DNA of 43,586 nucleotides, taken from contig NW_005434430.1 in NCBI RefSeq assembly GCF_000315625.1, forward strand, positions 1 to 43,586, in the 5' to 3' direction. Position 1 is the stretch's first letter. Every line of letters begins with the position of its first letter. Below, piece after piece: positions 19,145 through 29,705 of this stretch. The DNA is from Guillardia theta CCMP2712 (taxonomy: Eukaryota; Cryptophyceae; Pyrenomonadales; Geminigeraceae). The notes beneath the pieces were generated by a model. That model saw nothing but the letters and a program-made list of their open reading frames with translations. It was not told where the DNA came from and did no database searches. Position numbers and translations under genes: made by a program.

Positions 19145-21522
19145 ATGAGCAAGTGGTGGCCAGCAGGCAAGACAACAGATGAAGGTATGCATATTCGATG
19201 CTGTTCCCTTGTTTTACAGTGGCTGCAGAACAAGTCGATTTGCACAGCAAGAATGGACAAGAGTTGCTTGACCCAGTCTGCTCAGAAGAATCTGATCAAG
19301 CAAAGGAAGAATTTCAAGATAAAAAAGATGAAGTAAATGACGCTAGCTTCTCCGGTTGGTCTAAGGTAGAGGACTTGCTGCAGAAAAAGTGAGACATATT
19401 GCTTGGACTTCTGTCCCTGACACCTTGAAGCTTCTGGAAGGCTCAATCGCCACATCCTGCCGAGTGCTCGAAGGCGCTCGACGAGTTTCTTGACTCGGTC
19501 TTCGGGTCAAGCCTGGATGAAGCGACTCTGCAGGTGAAACGAACGAGCTGACGTCAGCTCTTGCAGCTGTGAATCCATGTACTGCCGGAAACACTCAGTG
19601 GATGCCCAGGCAAAGGACGCGATTCGAGCTGAAAACAAGTCGATCGACGAGCTGATAGAGCATGGCGCTACCGTTGCCGATCTGGTTAACATGGGGGTGC
19701 GTGAAGTCACCGCTTAAGTAGCTGGGAGATGCTAAGCCCCCCACAGGTTCCCTTCCCTCAGGCAAGGAAGTTCCACACAGCTCTGTGTGCGAGAAAGAGT
19801 CAAGCAGCGCGGCTCTTGGTGGTTGAAGGTCAAGAGTCAAAGCTCTCGAGGAGGTTTGAAATCTTTCTGTCCCAGAAGCGCCAGCCAGCGGTCAGATCGA
19901 TGAGCTTGTCGAGGAAAGAATTGAGTCCAGGACGATCGGCTTGGAGAAAAATCAGACATGGCGAGGAGAGAGTCCAGTAGCCAAGGGTCAAGTCAAGCCA
20001 CATGAGCCGAGTGGTGAGCAGGAGGACAGCCTCCGAGCGCCACTGCAAGAAGAACTTCTGCTGTGGATCCAACAACGAGGCCTGACCTGCGAAGCTAGCT
20101 TTTCTCATCAAGGGTGCGGACAGGAGACGCGAGAAGGGAACAAGTACCTCTGTGACTACCATGCAGATACATCGACTTTGCATGCATGGAAGAGCTGAAG
20201 GCTCAAGATATTGAAAAACTGGGAGTAGCAGAGCCGCAGGCGTCTGAGGTTGGCCATCGAGACCCGCACGTGACGGCTGATGTCGGACTGCAGTTGCACG
20301 ATGAGATCCGAAGGAGGAGGCTGGAGGATCAAAAGTTGGTCGAAGAAGCTTCGAAAGCTGTGGGATATGAAGGACAGGCTAGAGCTCGTTGCTGACTTGC
20401 TGGCAGAGAGGTTCTCGCAACGTACAGCGCGCAGTGAGCATCGCCTCTGAAGCCTGGAGGAAGAGTCTGGAGTCTTGGAGGGATCAAGGACAGGTGAGAG
20501 GAGGGGCAGGGGCATTCGAGAAGACGTTTGGAGGACTGTATCACTTAAACCTGCCGTAGCATCCAGGAGAAAATGGTAGGCCACGAGACCTCTGGAGGAG
20601 GACGATGGACTTCGCTAGCTTGGCGGGAAACGGAGCAGTAGAATCAGCTCAGGTCCTCCCCTTGTGCTCCTCTGAAGGCTTGACGTCAATCATTGACCCT
20701 GCAGATGTTCATGAAGCACATCTCCAACCAAGCTGAGGATTTTGTGTCCGCACGAACCTTCGGGTTGTCGTTTGACGATGCTCTGGTCTCCTCAGCCTTT
20801 CGGTACCAGCAAACTTACGGAGTCTGAGCTGAGCGACTTTGCAGTATCGAGGGGGTTGATGGCAGCTCCTACATCGACTGCGCTGTTGCGAAGTTTTCCT
20901 ACACACTCAGTCCGTCCATCGCCATCGGCTATGCTCTAAGATCAGGTGCCGCATGCCGCCTCGTGCTCCATCGGCTGACGGCAACGGAAGGCTGTCACCT
21001 CCATTCCTTCGACTTCCTCATCAAGGCCTTCAGCGAGTCTGGCTACCTGCGGCTCGGGGTCATGCAGGTGGACCAGAGCGAGGCGGGAGCTCCGGGGCTG
21101 AAGGGCGAGCAGGAGACAGGCTGCATCGACTTGGACTTGGACGGCGCGTTCAAGGTCGGCGACGACGAGCGGAGGTTGGCAGGCTCGCTCGCGATGCTTC
21201 TCAGCTGATCTACTGACAGCTGGGCGATCTCGTCGGGTGGAAACCTGATTCATTCCAACAGCAGCTGGGGGCCGCGGCTGAAGGCGCCTCTCAAGTCGGG
21301 GGACCGAGTGAGGGTCATCTACTACGAGCACACTGGAGGCAAGTCACGCGCTGCTTCCTCCTCCTGCCCCGTGACTGTGCGGCTGCAGAGCTTCGGTTCG
21401 GAGTCAACGGCTCGATGACAGGTGTCAAGTTCAACAAGGTCGCTGGGCCGCTCGTCCCGTGCGTGTCGGCGAGCGGGCAGACCAAGTGCGTGGTGCAGCT
21501 TGACAACTACTGGAACTATTAG
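19145..21522 (+). CDS. SPRY-domain protein, 526 aa, about 16 exons
   Basis: Exons are 19145-19184, 19220-19388, 19431-19533, 19610-19696, 19747-19828, 19876-20113, 20167-20248, 20294-20338, 20373-20421, 20453-20493, 20567-20575, 20705-20802, 20845-20945, 20991-21174, 21220-21338 and 21389-21522. Every junction is in phase and the total is 1581 nt. The N-terminal ~310 residues are charged and helical (IDELVEERIES, LHDEIRRRRLEDQKL). The C-terminal third is a SPRY fold: YLRLGVMQVDQ, then GNLIHSNSSWGPRLKAPLKS, DRVRVIYYEHTGELRFGVNG, and VAGPLVPCVSASGQTKCVVQ. SPRY domains bind protein partners; the partner is unknown. Intron 15 (21339-21388) has a GC donor (GCAAGT). Three introns of 31-35 nt and a 9-nt exon in the middle are the weakest parts of the model. 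Confidence 0.7.
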
Positions 21523-22150
21523 GTTGACAAGTGAATAATGAGGGGCCGGCAGAAGAAGAAGCTTCCTTGCTTTCCACCACCAGACGTTGGAGAGGTCAAA
21601 CAGAAAGTCGACAGACCTCACGCCTCAGAGCTCAGAGTTTGTTCGTCTCGCCTTGGATTGCTCTCTCGTGAGCTCCTTTCATACTTCGGGTCATCGGGCT
21701 CGACGCCTGTACATCGGTTGAGCAATGCGACTGCTGGTGTTTCTGTAAAACAAATCAATCCGTGAAGGTTCGAATCATGTGCAAGCACAGAATGTGATGT
21801 TCTCTTAGCGAGAGACCATTGCATCTTGCTTTAAGCTTCCTGGTAAGATCCGTGAAGTTCGAGGTTGAAAGACATGGAGAGAGTAATGAAAGGGAAAGCC
21901 AGGACACGAGTGGGAGGCATGGAGAGGGAGGACGAGGGAACAAGATGCGGAAAGAGAGAGAAAAGAACACACTTTAGGAGATCTGGGATGAAATCAGAGA
22001 GCGAAGCCAAGTACTTCATGTCCAAGGATTTCACATGTATTTCGGAGATCTCAAGCAAACAATATAATGTACAGTACAAGGACAAATTCCCTCGAATAAA
22101 AGAATACTTCAAGACAACATCAGCGTGTCGAAAGAAGATAGATTCAGTGA
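21523..22150. other. Convergent intergenic region, no feature seen
   Basis: This lies between the stop of the SPRY gene and the stop of the minus-strand Mpv17-family gene. No supported gene or RNA. Confidence 0.5.
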
Positions 22151-23195
22151 TTAGACTTTGGATGCATCCTGGTCGTTCATGTTCGTAGCCAAGACTTCAG
22201 GCTTGGTCAGGTCGTCTGTAGCCAAGAAAGCGTTGGAGGGCAGCAGGCTCGAGTCCTTCATCCCTAAGTAGACAGGGCTCTCGACCCCCGTGCTGGACCC
22301 CTGGTTTGCTCCTCCTCGGAGCGAGAGGTCAGAGAGAGAGAGGAACCCGGAGTCCCATAGTGCGATCACGACCAGGTAGATGTAATGCAGGACCATGGCG
22401 GTCACTGTGATGAACTCGAGCGGCACGAGCCCGAAGATGATAGCGTTGAGAGGAGCCCATGTGGTCAAGCAGCTCTTGTACAGGTCGGGAAAGTCTTTCT
22501 TGACGCGCGCAATGCTGCCCTCCACTCCCTTGAACTCTAGCAGGGACAGCACCACCAAGAAGCCTAGGCAGTAGAGGGGCGTGTACACCGAAGAGCTCGC
22601 CACGGTCATGAAGGCCGTGTGCTGCAGGTGTGTCTGCGTGTAGGTGTTGGCGAGGTCGTCCACGTAGTGATACCTGCAGGCGATGAGGAGCGAGCAGCTC
22701 GAGCAACAAGACTCACCAGGAGTGCGTGCATAGCCCATCCACGAGGCCGACGAGCATCCAGCGAGCAAGCCATGCCACCTCTTGCTTCTGGTTGGCGATC
22801 TTTCCAGCAGACAACTTTCCTAGTAGGTAGAGCAGAGCAGCTGACACGCCGTCAGTTTGCAAGGGGCTGGAGGACAGCACTTCCGTGTAAGACTGCCAGA
22901 GCTGTGAGGGGACACTGCCGATGGCGGAGAGGAGCAAAGAAACGTCGAGTGAGTCGAGGCTCATCCTGGTTGCGCGTGCCGAACGCAAGGCAAGCTCTCT
23001 CCTCGTGAATGGGCGTGATGCTATCCATCTTCCATCCTTGAGCAGACCCGAAGCATGCCATGATGGTGGTGCCGCTGTCAGAGCTCGTGCTGTTGACAAA
23101 GTTGGGTAGGCGCTGAAGCCCAAGACAGTGCTGATCTTGCAGATCACAAAGAAGCATGCGATAGGGAATAATGGAGATGATGTAGCACGGTCCAT
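22151..23195 (-). CDS. Mpv17/PMP22-family membrane protein with plastid-type leader, 333 aa
   Basis: Two exons on the minus strand, 23195-22717 and 22673-22151, are joined by a 43-nt GT-AG intron that completes a Trp codon (HSW-YHYVDDL). The body matches the Mpv17/PMP22 family: SYTEVLSSSPLQTD near the start, HSWYHYVDDL after the second membrane segment, and LTTWAPLNAIIFGLVPLEF, the family's W-x-P-x-x-x-x-x-F-x-x-V-P signature with LNAIIF in place of the usual Q-x-x-N-F. Family members sit in mitochondrial, peroxisomal or plastid membranes; transport or channel roles are debated. Residues 1-26 form a signal peptide (hydrophobic FPIACFFVICKISTVLG), immediately followed by Phe27 (FSAYP) and a Ser/Ala/Arg-rich transit-like stretch to about residue 80. 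A Phe at this position marks plastid import in red-algal-derived complex plastids, so a plastid location is likely. The C-terminal ~45 residues are polar and not family-typical. Confidence 0.8.
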
Positions 23196-24170
23196 GTTGT
23201 TCCTGATCGACCTAGAAGGACAAACAAGACATTAGCAAATACCATATCGGGGGTATTGAGAGGAATCTGACAAAAAAAAACCAACAGTGCGGGCTCGAGG
23301 TAAGCTAGCAAGAAGATCGGTTTTCATCCTGATCCTACAGATTCGAACTCGATTTGCTGTCATAAGGAAGGGTCCAAGTCTTTGGTCTACTTCTGCTTGT
23401 GAATTCACCAGTCATCCCTCTCATGACAGTTCTTAAGCTATTTCTTTTCTCAATCTTGATCATCGTCACCGTGCAATTTATCGTAGAAGTTTGTCTGTCA
23501 ACCTTCTACTTTCATCTCACGTCTGGAATCTGCTTTGTTCCATGCATTCCTCGCGTTCATGCTGCCATACTACCGAAAGCAAGAGCATGAGCATGGATAC
23601 CGAGGAAAGCTCTTCTTCCCTCTCCGTGCATCCTCCCCGCAATTCACACAAGAAACATTTTCCACCCCACCGCTTCTGTACCCTACCCCTACCGCATCCT
23701 ATTAGTTGAAGAGGAATGAACCGGTACTAGAAAGGATCTGTACCACCCGTCATGGAATGCTCCCTTACAAGAAAACGTTTTTGAGATTAAAAAAAGTCCG
23801 ACCCGTACCCCTAGCAAGACCATAGGTACACAGGGGTAGGTTTATATTCGCTCTTTCAAGAGAAGGTAGGGTGTTCAAGAAATATTGAAGCGGTGGGTAT
23901 AAATCGTGATGTTTCAGATGGTGGGGGTAGTGGCTTCGGGGGTGGGGGTCATGTCACAACAATGGGGCTCTAATATAACTTGGGGAATAAAAACTTGGGG
24001 AACAATCAGATCAGATCACCCCCACCCACCCCCACTAGGGGTTTTACGGATGTCCCCAAATGTCATTTAATAGATAAACGCCACGAATCTATCTACCACG
24101 GGTACTCTCCCTCATGATGTGACGGAATATGTGAATACCCTTCTGAACGACGAACTAAGTTTTCGCACAG

Positions 24171-24231
24171 AACTGCCGTCGTATGATTGAGAGCCGCGAC
24201 TCTCCGTCATACAACGGCAGTTGTTTTTTTT
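24171..24231 (+). other. 24-bp-arm hairpin followed by T8
   Basis: Arms AACTGCCGTCGTATGATTGA... (24171-24194) and its near-complement (24199-24222) pair at 20 of 24 positions around a tiny CGCG loop region, directly followed by T8. It lies about 215 nt past the Fanzor stop codon. It could be a transposon end, a structured small RNA ending at a Pol III terminator, or part of a Fanzor guide RNA; the sequence alone does not decide. The rest of 23196-24435 shows no supported gene. Confidence 0.6.
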
Positions 24232-24435
24232 GCCAAATTGTCTTCGGATGTTGTTGGAGCCTTACATGAATCCTACCAAATGATGCCAGTCAGTCACTTC
24301 AATGATCACATGTCGTAAACATCGGATCATAATGGAGGCAGGCACCGGGCAGGCAGGCAGGCAGGGAATTAGGCATCGAGTCCCGAGGGACGCAGTCTGG
24401 GTAGGGAGGGGGCGACAACAATCATTGAATTCACC

Positions 24436-26499
24436 TCAGGGGCGACGTAGGTGATTCGGTCTTTCAGGAAACACATTGAAACAAGTGAGTATATTCAGTG
24501 CAGCATTCAAGTCCCTGGATTTGATCGGCTTTCCTTTACAGCTGTCACGATAACAGTTAGATGAAAAGGTGAATTACAGGAGTATACAAAACTTGACATT
24601 ACCTCGATGATCTGCAAAATTTCAATCCTCGTACTTCACTTTTCCTTGTTTTCAACCTACAGGTCTCGTCTGGTTCTTTCCCTGTATTTTCAATCCGTCG
24701 AAGCACATCGAGCTCAGAACCACAATCGTTACAGCACTTGGTAGTACGGTATTCGTCAACATCTACGACTCTGTAGTGATTCTCGAATCTTCTTCTTATC
24801 CACCTGACCGGTACAGGCCTTTCTCCTCGACGTCCTGTAGACGGGAACCTTGCATTTCCATATGCGATAACAGGTTCTATTTCTCCCTTTCCTTTCATTG
24901 TACGGATAAACCTGTCGACTGACTTTCGTTTCGAAATGTAGATGTCGAATTTCATCCTGGCGTATTTTCGCTTTGAATAATGCGAAGTTAACTCCTCCCA
25001 ATGACTTGTAACTGCAAGAAGATAGTCTTCGAATCTTGATAGACTGCCGCCAGACTTACTCGAGAACCCCTTGAGATAGTGTAATGTCGATTGAATATCT
25101 TGATCCCACGTCTTTCTTTTCTTTTTATTGCGATTCAGATGTGACTCGTGATAATATTGTTTTCTCGAAAACTGAAATCTTTTTCTGATTATTTGTTGAT
25201 CATCTCTGAATTGTTCGACGGCCGATATAATGACGCTCCTCCCAGGGTCGATCGCAATTACCCTTGGGCAATTTTTACATTCTTCGATCTCTCTTTGGTA
25301 TTCTGAATTTTCATGTAATACTTTGTATGATATTGATATCTTCTTCGCCGATTTCCGTTCAGCCCTTTTTCTATCGGCAAGCCATTTGGTAGTGCGCAAT
25401 GAAGGTTCCTGTTCGAGTCCATCGATTGTTTTGACAATTAACGTGAAGCGAAAACAAACCGATACACCGTCTGTCGTGATACTTGTAATCTCCTCTCTCT
25501 GATCTCTGAACAGATTCGAACAGTCGAAAATCCTTCTGAAATTCTTAGAGTTCTCCAAAGTTTGATCTATTCTCATGAACGATTTTTTATCTTCTCCCGG
25601 TTTCAAACTGTTCGCTTCTTTCAAAATGTAATACATCACATCATTATCGATTGTTAGATGTTTTCTGCCGAATTTCGACATTGGTGCTGCCTTGAATGTT
25701 TTTTTCGAGAGACCACGATCTTCGACAAGAACTTCAACATGAACATGTGTGTCTCGATTATCTCAAACAGATTTTTCTGCAACCTATGATCAAATTTGTC
25801 ATATTTGAAACTAAAAAGATCTTCGTCCCCCGATAATCCAATTAGTTGTTTCATATGGTCGATGAAGGTTCCTATCTGCTGTGAATTATTCCTGTTAAAC
25901 ACTTCTGTCTTCAACTCGTAATCTTTCCTTTGAAACAATACATTCTTCACGTCTTCGATTTCTTGCTGATGGTTAATATGTAACTCTCCTTTGCAGAATT
26001 CGGCAATGAACTTTTCCAATCGGTTTGTAAAATTTGCTTTCAGGTCTTGGTAGAAATTCGTTCCATATTGATTTGCAGCGAATACAATAGCTTGCGAGTC
26101 TCCTCGAATTCTACATAAATCAACGAAAAGATGTCTTTTCTCTGACCAGAAACGTTGTAGAGTTGGATACTTGTTATCTGTACGGCTATGTTGTTCCATT
26201 CCAAGTGTAAAAACATTCCAGAAAAAGGTCGATTTGGCTCTCTTGATTTCATCCACTACATATCGTAAATTCCCTGTATCCCTGCCCCATATCAGAAAAC
26301 AGTTGAATATCATACTGCCTCTTGATGTGATCTGACTGATATGTAATACCCATCTGTCGATCACGTCTAAAATCGATCTGTTCTCTACCTTGAGTCTCGA
26401 GTATAACCCACATTTGACGACTCTCGTGAATGGTTTTGAATAACTTATTTCTTGACCGTTGTCTGAATCATCTGTAATTCGTTTTCTCTTCCTCGGCAT
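24436..26499 (-). CDS. Fanzor: eukaryotic TnpB-like RNA-guided DNA nuclease, one frame break
   Basis: Read on the minus strand from ATG 26499, about 266 codons of basic, helical N-terminal region lead to a run of seven A (25699-25705), where the frame slips by one base. It then continues for about 366 codons to 24603 and, after a 61-nt GT-AG intron (24602-24542, branch-like CTAAC), for 34 more codons to TGA at 24438. RuvC-I is VIAIDPGRSVI (catalytic Asp). VIAYGNARF and a downstream VDEYRTTKCC follow, with a Glu in the position used by Fanzors as the displaced RuvC-II acid. The zinc ribbon is CCNDC ... CRSSSC, and RuvC-III is SRDLNAALNIL, completed only by splicing out the intron. Fanzors are nuclear RNA-guided endonucleases of transposon origin and have been reported from Guillardia theta. 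A single base keeps it from being a complete ~667-codon gene, so error and recent inactivation are both possible. No second transposon gene is seen beside it. Confidence 0.85.
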
Positions 26500-26748
26500 G
26501 TTATAGTATGTTAGTCTGGCGAAACCATGTTAGATAGCAGGTAGTCACTACATTTTTTTCATTACCATCGTTTCAGTGTATTGTCGGACCGCAAACTCTG
26601 TAATGGCGGGAAGATGAAACGAGCAGCCACAAACTTTCCGTCGGACTCCGGGAAGGCGGGAAGATTTTTTTTTCTTTTTTAAGACCCTCATACAGCCCCA
26701 TTGGATGGGTGATTGAAACCTATCAATGACCCCTGTCATGCTGGTCCA

Positions 26749-26770
26749 GGACTCCTTCGGGAGTCCTTTT
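26749..26770 (+). other. Perfect 7-bp hairpin with TTCG loop and T4
   Basis: GGACTCC-TTCG-GGAGTCC followed by TTTT. It is a perfect stem with a very stable tetraloop, 250 nt upstream of the Fanzor start. It resembles the 3' end of a Pol III transcript or an element terminus. No complete RNA gene could be recognised upstream of it. Confidence 0.6.
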
Positions 26771-27074
26771 GTCGATTAAAGGTTAAGCCAGTCACTGAGT
26801 GACTTTCCTGCCGGCCCCGCCGGGCGGCCCGACTGTCAAGCCAGTTTGACGGTGACCGTCTGACTCGGAATGAAGATGCAGGTGGCAGTCAAAACCATGT
26901 AGCGACGCCAAAGTCAAATGCAACAACTTCCAATCATGCTCAAGGTGAAGACCACAGATATTCAATGCTGGCTTAATCGCTTCTGCAGTGCTATTCACTG
27001 CTGACATGCTCGTGTTTTGTGTTATGGTGTCCTTACATGTCATCTGATACTTTACAAGGTGCATCGAGAACAAC

Positions 27075-27606
27075 ATGCGAGGCTCGCCCTGCTCGCGTTG
27101 TTGGCGGCTAGACAGGGAGGAGCTTTGTGTGTACAATGGCATGGAGCTCATCGTCGCAGATCGAGGGGGGCAGGGGCAGATGCACCTGATGGCGGATGAG
27201 AAGAGGTGGGAACGTTGCAGGTAGAGCCATGGGCTGGCCGGACCGAGTGCTGGCCCGACATTGGGAGTTCGGCTTCAGCATCATGGCGGACAAGATGGAG
27301 AAGCTCAGACTTGGAACTAGACCGATCCTTCCACGACAACCAGAGCTTCGCCTTGGTCATCTGCACCCGTCGACTGGGAAGCGAGCACACGTTTTTGTCT
27401 CCAGCGAGCCGCATGCGGAGGAGGCGCTGGCGAGGATAGCGAACAGAGAGCTGTCGCTAATTAGCACGGAGTTTGCTTTCTTCTGCTACGTGATGTTTAG
27501 CACCTGGTCCTTTGCTGTGAGACCGGGACAGCCCATGGTCTTGTTGCTGCCGCAGTGCGCATGCGACGCTATCAAGATGAGGCCGAAGGAAAATTCGCCG
27601 TCATGA
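27075..27606 (+). CDS. Possible two-exon gene, unrecognised
   Basis: Candidate exons are 27075-27220 (ATG at 27075) and 27279-27606, with a 58-nt GT-AG intron in phase, giving about 157 residues. The first exon looks protein-like (DREELCVYNGMELIVADR). In the second, an alternative frame (SFHDNQSFALVICTRR) looks at least as plausible and faintly resembles a PH domain, so the exon structure is doubtful. Function unknown. Confidence 0.3.
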
Positions 27607-27862
27607 AGATAATTCAGCAGCAGGAGTTTGACAGCTAGCTACCGTGCCATGATGCTACCGTGCCGCACTAGAGAAACAAAAAGACAGCGAGACAAAACCT
27701 CGCAGCTCCACTACCATCAACTAGCTGAGTCCGATCGTTAGCTGACTGATGATCGGATCGGATGCCGCGCCTACCGTGACCGGTCATATCGTACGGGTCC
27801 TTTCAGGAATCAATCATGAACATACTTGGATCCGTACGCCAACAATGGATCGGACCCATCTT

Positions 27863-29175
27863 TTATCCGTACAGTTTAGGTTTGCGGCGGTATCCTGTCA
27901 GTCTTGCACGTGTTTCAAGACCGAGCACAATGGCCAACTGATTGCCTCCTGACTGATCCCAAGGCTCGAGCCATTCCCAAGGTTGGAAAGTTTCGTCATC
28001 ATAGGAAGCTCTGCGATGTAAGCTCATGAGCGCCATCCATCCGATGTCATGCATCTCTCGATCATCAGGATGAGCGCGTATGGCGGCGACAATGGCGGCG
28101 ATGCCTCCTGTTTCCCGTATCTGTACCTTGCCATCCTCGTTCATCTGGTTTTCCTGGTTCAGCTTGGAGAATATGTTGCAAGCCAATGACTGCATTGCCG
28201 GGCAGTTATGATGAGCACGCATGGCGGCGACGAGAACGGGGATGGCTCCTTGCTCTAGAATTCTGGAAATGATCTCACCATAAAATTCGTATTCCATCTC
28301 AATCAGGCTCAAGATCACCAGACAGCCCTTCTTCTGTACCTCCAGTCTGTCCAGGTGAGTGCGCATTGCGGCGACAATGGCGGGGATGCCTCCTGCACCC
28401 AGAATCAAACCCACAATTTCCTCGTTGGCCGTAAGATCCTTGAGCGCCTTGCATGCAAGCTCCTGTATCGCACAGCTGTCAGGGTGAGCGTATAGAGCGC
28501 GCATGGCGGCGATGATGGCGGAGACACCGTCAGCTTTCGCAATGAGGAAAATGTTGGCAAACTTGCTGTTGAGCGCCTGACATGCCAACTTCTGTATCAC
28601 AAGATTGTTCCGGTGAGCGCACATGGCATCCACGATGGCAGGGACGCCTTCTGCCTCAAATATCAAGGAATTGTTATCGCTGTTGCCGCGAGATAAGTTG
28701 ATCAGCGCTGCGCAAGCACGGATGGGTGCTCCAGATGAGCGCGCATGGCGGCGACGATGAGCGCTATTGCTCCTCCTTCCCCGATCTTGGTGGCGACGAT
28801 GAGCGCTATTGCTCCTCCTTCCCCGATCTTATTGGCGACGTTGTTGTTTGCTGACAAGAGTCGGAAAAACTTACACCCTGCTCGAGCTAGCTTCTCGTTG
28901 ACAGACCCTCGCTTCATCGCCGAGATCATCGCCTCTATCGCTCCTGCCACCCATGCTTCCTCCTCGTTACCCTTCAGCTCCTCCTGCGTGACGATTCACA
29001 ACATAGCCTCCACTGCTGCTGCCAACTCAATCTCAATTTCGTGCTCCCCCATGATTTCTGCAAGCCTCCTCCAGTCTCTGCTCCTCCCCGCTGCTGCTAT
29101 CTCCTGCAGCGCATGCTCACTACTCAGCACCTCAACATTGTCCTCCCTCAGCATTTCATCGTGCTCTCCAAGCAT
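27863..29175 (-). pseudogene. Armadillo-repeat protein, decayed
   Basis: The minus strand encodes about six ~42-residue armadillo-type repeats with the core GGIPAIVAAMRAH ... VQ..AC.AL..L; examples are EAEGVPAIVDAMCAH, GAGGIPAIVAAMRTH and EQGAIPVLVAAMRAH. Such repeats form protein-binding superhelices. It is broken twice. An in-frame TGA at 28996-28998 separates an acidic N-terminal part (MLGEHDEMLRED) from the repeats. A one-base slip near 28716 interrupts the first conserved helix pair: ACAALINLSRGN lies in the other frame. A ~42-bp segment (28752-28835) is directly duplicated within one repeat. No splice sites remove either break. The intact reading would have been at least 430 residues. 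Confidence 0.7.
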
Positions 29176-29235
29176 GTTGATGATCTGACAGATGCGAGCC
29201 GCAAGCTTGAGGAAACAAGCTAAGAAGAGGAGAAG

Positions 29236-29345
29236 CTAAGAAGACTGCCCGGCGGCCCGGGGGCGGGCGGGGGCCCGGGCCGGAGTGCCAGCCTGGCAGG
29301 CTCAGCGGCCAGGTCACCAAGTTCGCGGCCCGGGCCCGGGGGCCG
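29236..29345. other. GC-rich palindromic patch
   Basis: Runs such as GGCCCGGGGGCGGGCGGGGG and, about 60 bp later, GCGGCCCGGGCCCGGGGGCC can pair with each other. The patch is far richer in GC than its surroundings. It lies upstream of both the armadillo relic and the ankyrin gene; a CpG-rich promoter region is one possibility, but nothing proves it. Confidence 0.4.
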
Positions 29346-29705
29346 CCTTGTTTCAGTCACAGAGTCACTTGCCGCTTGAAGCAAAGTTTTAGTTGTGCCC
29401 CCGAGTGACCCACCGGTAACAGAGCGCCCGTTAAGTTTTTTCATGTACGAGACTGCAGGCCCCGGCGGCCTACTCAAGGTCACCGGGCCCGGCGATCCGA
29501 TCGGATCCGGGATGACTGATCGGACTCGCTACCCGGATCAGAAGCATTGCAGTGCTCAGTACGGTCAGTCACGAGTCAGTGCTGTAGCTTGTCAGCCTCG
29601 GTGTCGAGTCGGGCCCGAGATGCGTCCCGGCTTGTGAGATTCGGAGGTGGGCCCACAAACGAGCTCGGTAGCAACTGACATCTGCGACGTGGGAGCAGCA
29701 GCGCC

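Noticed and set aside
21709-21788. Possible tRNA gene (GGTTCGAATC box and a partly pairing acceptor stem)
   Set aside because: The T-stem pairs at only two or three of five positions and no anticodon stem forms; the match to the B box is probably chance.
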